From: Lachnospiraceae bacterium
Lineage (GTDB): Bacteria; Bacillota; Clostridia; Lachnospirales; Lachnospiraceae
NCBI GenBank assembly: GCA_017540265.1
Contig: JAFYBJ010000057.1
Coordinates: 1-64,000, forward strand
Reading direction: 5' to 3'
DNA length: 64,000 bases
The notes under the pieces were generated by a model. It searched no databases, had not been told where the DNA came from, and saw nothing but the letters and a program-made list of their open reading frames with translations. Below are positions 62,718 through 64,000 of the stretch, piece by piece (position 1 is the stretch's first letter; every line of letters begins with the position of its first letter). Position numbers and translations under genes: made by a program.

Positions 62718-63851
62718 ATGGAAAAAGTGAAAAGAAACATACTTTTAAACCCGGGGCCTTCCACAACGACAGACAGCGTTAAATATGCCCAGATAGTGCC
62801 GGACATATGTCCCAGGGAAAAAGAATTTGCAGGGATCATGGCGCCCATGAGGGACGACCTTGTACGCATCGTGCACGGGGATACGAAGGAATATACCTCG
62901 GTACTTTTTACGGGATCGGGGACGATATGTCTAGATATCACCTTAAATTCCCTTCTTGAGGAGGGAAAGAAGGCTCTCGTCATTAAAAACGGATCCTATT
63001 CCGCCAGAGCATGCGAGGTGCTTGAATATTACGGTATGCCTTTTATCGCCATAGAGCAGCCTGTTGATAAGAAGCCCGATCTTGAGGCGGTTGAAAAAGT
63101 CCTTAAGGATCAGGGGGATGAGATAGGGTATGTCTATATAACACATCATGAAACCGGCTCGGGGCTTTTGAATCCCGTAAGGGAAACCGGTGCGCTTGCA
63201 CACAAATACGGGAAATTTCTTATCACAGACACCACATCCTCATATGCGATGATCCCGATAAATGTCTATGAGGATAATATCGATTTCTGCATGGCCTCTG
63301 CCCAGAAGGGAATTATGGGTATGACGGGCCTCTCATATGTGATAGGCAGAAGGGATATCATTGAAAGGTCAAAGGATTTTCCGAAGAGGTCCTATTACTG
63401 CAATCTTTACAGGCAGTATGCTTACTTTGAGGAAACCGGAGAGATGAATTTTACCCCTCCCGTTCAGACCATATATGCCGCAAGGCAGGCGCTTAAGGAA
63501 TATTTTGAAGAGGGAGAGATTGCCAAATGGGAAAGGCATAAGAGAGTGATGGCCGCTATCCGTAAGGGAATAGATGAAATTGGCTTTAAGGAGGCACTCT
63601 CAAGAGATGTGCAGTCAGGTCTTGTGGCGGCAGTGCGTTATCCCGATGATGAGAATTTTGATTTTGAAAAGGTGCATGATCATTGCTATAAGAAAGGCTT
63701 TACCATTTATCCGGGCAAGATGCAGGGAAAGGGGACCTTCAGGCTCTGCGCATTAGGCGCCATAGACGCACCGGATATAGACGATTTCTGGAAAGTCTTT
63801 AAAGAAGCACTGGAACTTACGGGCGTAAGCATTCCGGTAAAATACATATAA
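62718..63851 (+). CDS. 2-aminoethylphosphonate aminotransferase (PhnW-like)
   Basis: 377-aa class V PLP aminotransferase. LLNPGPSTTTDSVKYAQ, PDICPREKEF and the PLP-lysine segment ASAQKGIMGMTGLSYV are characteristic of 2-aminoethylphosphonate:pyruvate transaminases. Such enzymes either degrade AEP or, running in reverse, make it for cell-surface glycans. I chose ATG 62718; the open frame upstream lies inside ahcY. The start of a membrane protein 10 bases downstream favours a biosynthetic, envelope context, but the mutase and decarboxylase genes are beyond the window. Confidence 0.82.
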   Translation: MEKVKRNILLNPGPSTTTDSVKYAQIVPDICPREKEFAGIMAPMRDDLVRIVHGDTKEYTSVLFTGSGTICLDITLNSLLEEGKKALVIKNGSYSARACEVLEYYGMPFIAIEQPVDKKPDLEAVEKVLKDQGDEIGYVYITHHETGSGLLNPVRETGALAHKYGKFLITDTTSSYAMIPINVYEDNIDFCMASAQKGIMGMTGLSYVIGRRDIIERSKDFPKRSYYCNLYRQYAYFEETGEMNFTPPVQTIYAARQALKEYFEEGEIAKWERHKRVMAAIRKGIDEIGFKEALSRDVQSGLVAAVRYPDDENFDFEKVHDHCYKKGFTIYPGKMQGKGTFRLCALGAIDAPDIDDFWKVFKEALELTGVSIPVKYI

Positions 63852-63861
63852 GGAGAGACCG

Positions 63862-64000
63862 ATGCTTGCATATATAGATCCCGGAACCGGGAGCATGCTG
63901 TTTTCAATACTTATAGGCATATTTGCCGCAGTAGTATTCTTTTTTCAAAAGCTCATCATAAAGGTGAAATTCTTATTAAGCGGGGGAAGGGCAGACAGGG
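63862..64000 (+). CDS. Membrane protein, 3' truncated by window end
   Basis: 46 codons visible: MLAYIDPGTGSMLFSILIGI, a hydrophobic helix, then LLSGGRADR. AGGAGA precedes the ATG. The opening YIDPGTGSML is found on small membrane proteins of uncertain role near glycan or phosphonate genes. It probably continues the operon beyond the window. Confidence 0.65.
   Translation, partial: MLAYIDPGTGSMLFSILIGIFAAVVFFFQKLIIKVKFLLSGGRADR

Overview
The window looks like chromosomal DNA of an anaerobic, low-to-moderate GC Gram-positive of the Clostridia, most likely a Lachnospiraceae member close to Butyrivibrio or Pseudobutyrivibrio. This rests on strong AGGAGG ribosome sites, lipoprotein and NlpC/P60 envelope genes, SpoIIE-type phosphatases, a Na+-signature F-type ATP synthase in the order atpZ-I-B-E-F-H-A-G-D-C, YitT, RibU under an FMN riboswitch, and DUF975 and SprA-related proteins. 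No transposase, integrase, CRISPR array or rRNA is visible. No stretch over 300 bases lacks a gene.

Region 1 (1-5189) is a signalling block: an RsbW-like anti-sigma kinase cut by the window edge, two membrane-anchored SpoIIE/PP2C phosphatases and an acyltransferase. Region 2 (5190-24560) is the unusual part. It holds a lipoprotein / membrane protein / lipoprotein operon followed by four very large proteins without signal peptides (1966, 925, 1533 and 870 aa) and a small acidic protein. The 1533-aa protein carries an intact Fic motif. Five transcription units here share one promoter architecture, TTGCAC-N5-TTGCAC-N9-TATAAT, not seen elsewhere in the window. At two junctions this promoter lies inside the terminator hairpin of the preceding gene. 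Three of the large proteins share the motif [DR]xKxISLxxLxxKD-like, and three share a G-x-x-R-xxx-A-xx-L segment near the C-terminus. I regard this as a candidate undescribed co-regulated system; its function is unknown.

Region 3 (24569-28708) is housekeeping: rsmG, then on the minus strand an asparaginase and nicotinate phosphoribosyltransferase, a tRNA-Ala(CGC) with its promoter, and a YitT membrane protein. Region 4 (28733-36117) is the complete ATP synthase operon with a promoter at its start, an internal extended -10 before atpE and a terminator at its end. The c subunit has the full Na+-binding residue pattern.

Region 5 (36134-44812) encodes envelope remodelling (a C39-like anchored protein, a CwlO-like NlpC/P60 hydrolase, an L,D-transpeptidase) followed by a basic amino acid decarboxylase, a LysR regulator and a cytosolic GH5 glycosidase. 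Region 6 (44855-52959) holds a degenerate J-domain/TPR protein overlapping an HscC-like Hsp70, then small membrane and metal-site proteins and a GH25 muramidase. Region 7 (52964-58922) has the FMN riboswitch and ribU, a MacAB-like export system, and a second NlpC/P60 hydrolase whose promoter contains a perfect palindrome and three 10-bp-spaced TGTAACAA repeats. Region 8 (58942-64000) has a PAS/degenerate GGDEF/EAL protein, hibernation factor HPF, S-adenosylhomocysteine hydrolase, a PhnW-like aminotransferase and the start of a membrane protein.
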